From: Acholoe squamosa
Lineage: Eukaryota > Annelida > Polychaeta > Phyllodocida > Polynoidae
Direction: 5' to 3'
NCBI GenBank assembly: GCA_949317995.1
Contig: OX439043.1
Location: 63,772,822-63,836,821, forward strand
DNA: 64,000 nt
Shown here in pieces: positions 62,291 through 64,000 of the stretch. Made by a program: the position numbers and the translations under genes. Every line of letters starts with the position of its first letter. Positions within the stretch are counted from its first letter, which is position 1. The notes below the pieces were generated by a model. The model searched no databases. It was given only the letters and a program-made list of their open reading frames with translations, and was not told where the DNA came from.

Positions 62291-62992
62291 GATTTTATAT
62301 TATTTTACGTTATTTTATGATTGTATCATTTTGCTGATAAGACCATATGTTATTTCAATCTTCTTCTTTGATATGGGCTCAGCATTACATTTTCTTAATA
62401 CTCATAACTCAGTGGATACTTCCAGTTAAGGGCTTGGCATTACTGATCAGGTCTGGTAACCATAGTTACCAAAACATTCCATTTGTTGCCATTTAGCGGT
62501 GTTTTGTCTCTCTTGTGCTATTCATATCTATAATCCCTGCAATCCTGAGACCCTTCAAAGATAATTATGCCTGCATCAGTACATGTACTGTCACACAGGA
62601 AACATAATATGTTATAATAGTAACAATGGATCACATAAAATGGCATCTTATTTTCAAGTTTTGACTCACTGTGCCTGATATAATGGAGGTGAAGTCAAAT
62701 AGATAATTGTCTCATAATTAGGAGGCCATAAGCATTCCAGATTCTAACTTTGCAGATTAGACCAGTAGAAGTATCTGAATGAAAATCTTTTTAAATAAAC
62801 ATGCATTTAAGACATAAACCACGCTTAAATGCATGCTTGGTCACCTAATCCAATAAGCCAGACCCCACCCCCAGCCAGGAACATGAGGACCACCAGTGTT
62901 ACACTTGGTGAAATCTTATATCATTATATAAGGCAAAATAAAATATGGGTGTTATAATTATCTAGCCTACTAGTTATTATAATGGTATATAT
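62291..62992. other. About 700 bases, A/T-rich, no gene recognised
   Basis: Nothing coding or structured was recognised. It may include the remaining 3' end of the old Gypsy copy, but I see no copy of a known LTR. Confidence 0.5.
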
Positions 62993-63166
62993 TGTAGCGG
63001 TTCTGCTACTCAGGTGTCTGCTACACAGGGACTCACATAGGGGGCAGGCCTGCATAGTCTCACCTAAGTCACCTGACCCCCTCCCAGGTAGCCACCACAC
63101 ACACAAGGAGGCCACCATATTGTTTTGGTTGGACCCCAATTTTGGTTGAGTTGGAATTGGATTACC
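62993..63166 (+). other. Possible terminal repeat/leader of a retroelement at the window edge
   Basis: TGTAGCGGTTCTGCTAC starts a G/C-richer segment after A/T-rich DNA, with the TGTAG start seen in both complete Gypsy LTRs. It contains the motif TCTGCTACTCAGGTGTCTGCTACA. It leads into a Gag-like frame 174 bases later. The partner repeat would lie outside the window. Confidence 0.35.
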
Positions 63167-64000
63167 ATGCCACCAAAGGGTTCCCCCGGGAACTGCAGGA
63201 CATGTGGTTACAAGCATGTGCCTCCTACAGGCAAGAAGTGTGTTTTCAATCCAGCCAATTTATCTATGAGCCAACAGGCAGGCTTACAAAAGGTGACCAC
63301 CCCACCTGGTCAGGGTGACACTGACTCTGGCTCAGACCTGGAATCTCAACAGCAACAGCTTACAGGCCTAGCCAATGAATTCTCAGCCATAAAGGACACT
63401 GTAACTGACCTGCAAGGAGGAGTCTCCAAGATACTAGCCATAGTCAGCATAGACCCACCTACTACTAGTACACCTAGGCCTAGTGGTCTACCTGGAGGTA
63501 CACCTGTGCTACCACCTCTGTATGGGGGTACTAGGCCCCCTTCAGGGCCTCTCCCCTACTCTGAAGATGAGGAGGAGGGTGAGGATAGCTCTGACAGCGA
63601 GGAGGAGGCCAAGCGCAAGAAGAAGAAAAAGAAGAAGAAGCCATTTGATCTCTGCAGACACCTCCCTAAAGGTGTTAAAAAGGCCACTTCATTTGCACAG
63701 CTGGTAGGTGCCCTCTCTAGACTCCACTCCATTCACCTGATGAAGGACCCTTGGACTCCTTATTGTGGTAACATACAATACCACATTCAGTTTTTGTGTG
63801 ATAGGGAGGCCATGGGTCTGTACACATTAGATCAGCTCCGGTGTTATGATTATGGAGTCAGAGAAAGGGCCAACCACTATGATGCCCAGGCCTTTGTATA
63901 TGGGGATGAGGAGATGATCAACATACACCTGGTACACAAGCCTACTACTACCCCCTCCTCCACCCAGGGAGGGGCCCAAGGTGGGGGTTCCAAGAAGAAA
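63167..64000 (+). CDS. Gag-like protein of a retroelement, incomplete at the window edge
   Basis: An open frame of 278 codons from ATG 63167 running off the end. N-terminal Cys pattern CRTCGYKHVPPTGKKC may bind zinc. A Gln-rich and Pro-rich linker, an acidic/Ser stretch (EDEEEGEDSSDSEEE) and a polylysine run (likely nuclear signal) come before a conserved-looking domain (LCRHLPKGVKKATSFAQLVG, KDPWTPYCGNIQYHIQFLCD, RANHYDAQAFVYGDEEM). This domain resembles my recollection of Gag-like ORFs of DIRS-type elements, so a DIRS-type element is the leading guess. RT or recombinase should follow outside the window. Confidence 0.6.
   Translation, partial: MPPKGSPGNCRTCGYKHVPPTGKKCVFNPANLSMSQQAGLQKVTTPPGQGDTDSGSDLESQQQQLTGLANEFSAIKDTVTDLQGGVSKILAIVSIDPPTTSTPRPSGLPGGTPVLPPLYGGTRPPSGPLPYSEDEEEGEDSSDSEEEAKRKKKKKKKKPFDLCRHLPKGVKKATSFAQLVGALSRLHSIHLMKDPWTPYCGNIQYHIQFLCDREAMGLYTLDQLRCYDYGVRERANHYDAQAFVYGDEEMINIHLVHKPTTTPSSTQGGAQGGGSKKK

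Overview
The window is nuclear DNA of an animal, most likely a marine or other aquatic invertebrate. Supporting signs are an animal-type SLC26 anion transporter, GT-AG introns inside transposon genes, a eukaryotic tRNA-Asp, Tigger, Harbinger, DIRS-type and Ty3/Gypsy transposons, and kilobases of minisatellite. No species can be named from the sequence. Only two things look like host genes (SLC26 and the tRNA); almost everything else is repeat or mobile DNA.

Layout. 1-8192: one minisatellite family (TGTACACTCCC/TGTACCTCCC words) in two blocks of about 4 kb facing each other, with the orientation switch near 4241. 8193-9450: a 31-bp minisatellite, then short GGGGGCC repeats and a TA microsatellite. 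10.0-14.9 kb: a decayed DIRS-type retroelement on the minus strand (Gag-like, RT, RNase H, tyrosine recombinase), carrying two non-autonomous inverted-repeat elements. 16541-29239: complete Ty3/Gypsy element 1, with 343-bp LTRs that differ at one base and a GTAT target duplication. 30222-30293: tRNA-Asp. 31908-34580: a Tigger/pogo transposon with an intact transposase frame. 34777-37311: an uninterrupted SLC26 coding region. 38.6-39.3 kb: a Harbinger transposase relic with a visible intron. 39915-53392: complete Ty3/Gypsy element 2, with 418-bp LTRs identical by eye and a TAAG target duplication, inserted into the gag of an older, broken relative (about 39.3-39.9 kb and 53.4-62.3 kb). 62993-64000: the start of another retroelement with a Gag-like frame running off the edge.

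The most interesting system is the Gypsy group. All three copies share two traits. First, gag ends in GGAAAAC directly followed by the stop codon, then a 5-6 nt spacer and a 10-11 bp hairpin, with pol in the -1 frame; this is a textbook layout for programmed frameshifting, and the three hairpins differ in sequence but keep their pairing. Second, beyond integrase each copy carries a long extra coding region, in the place where retroviruses carry env, that encodes a C2H2-type zinc-finger protein with basic or SR-rich and disordered stretches. In element 1 this region is in frame with pol, begins just after a strong splice acceptor, and ends across a predicted 231-bp intron. In element 2 it is a separate 1225-residue ORF with promoter-like motifs and splice-like sites upstream. 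The likely logic is Gag from the full-length RNA, PR-RT-RH-IN by -1 frameshift, and the zinc-finger protein from a spliced or internally initiated RNA.

Limits: domain calls rest on motifs read by eye. Transcripts, splicing and frameshifting are predictions. Ends of the DIRS-like element, the old Gypsy copy and the Harbinger relic were not found.
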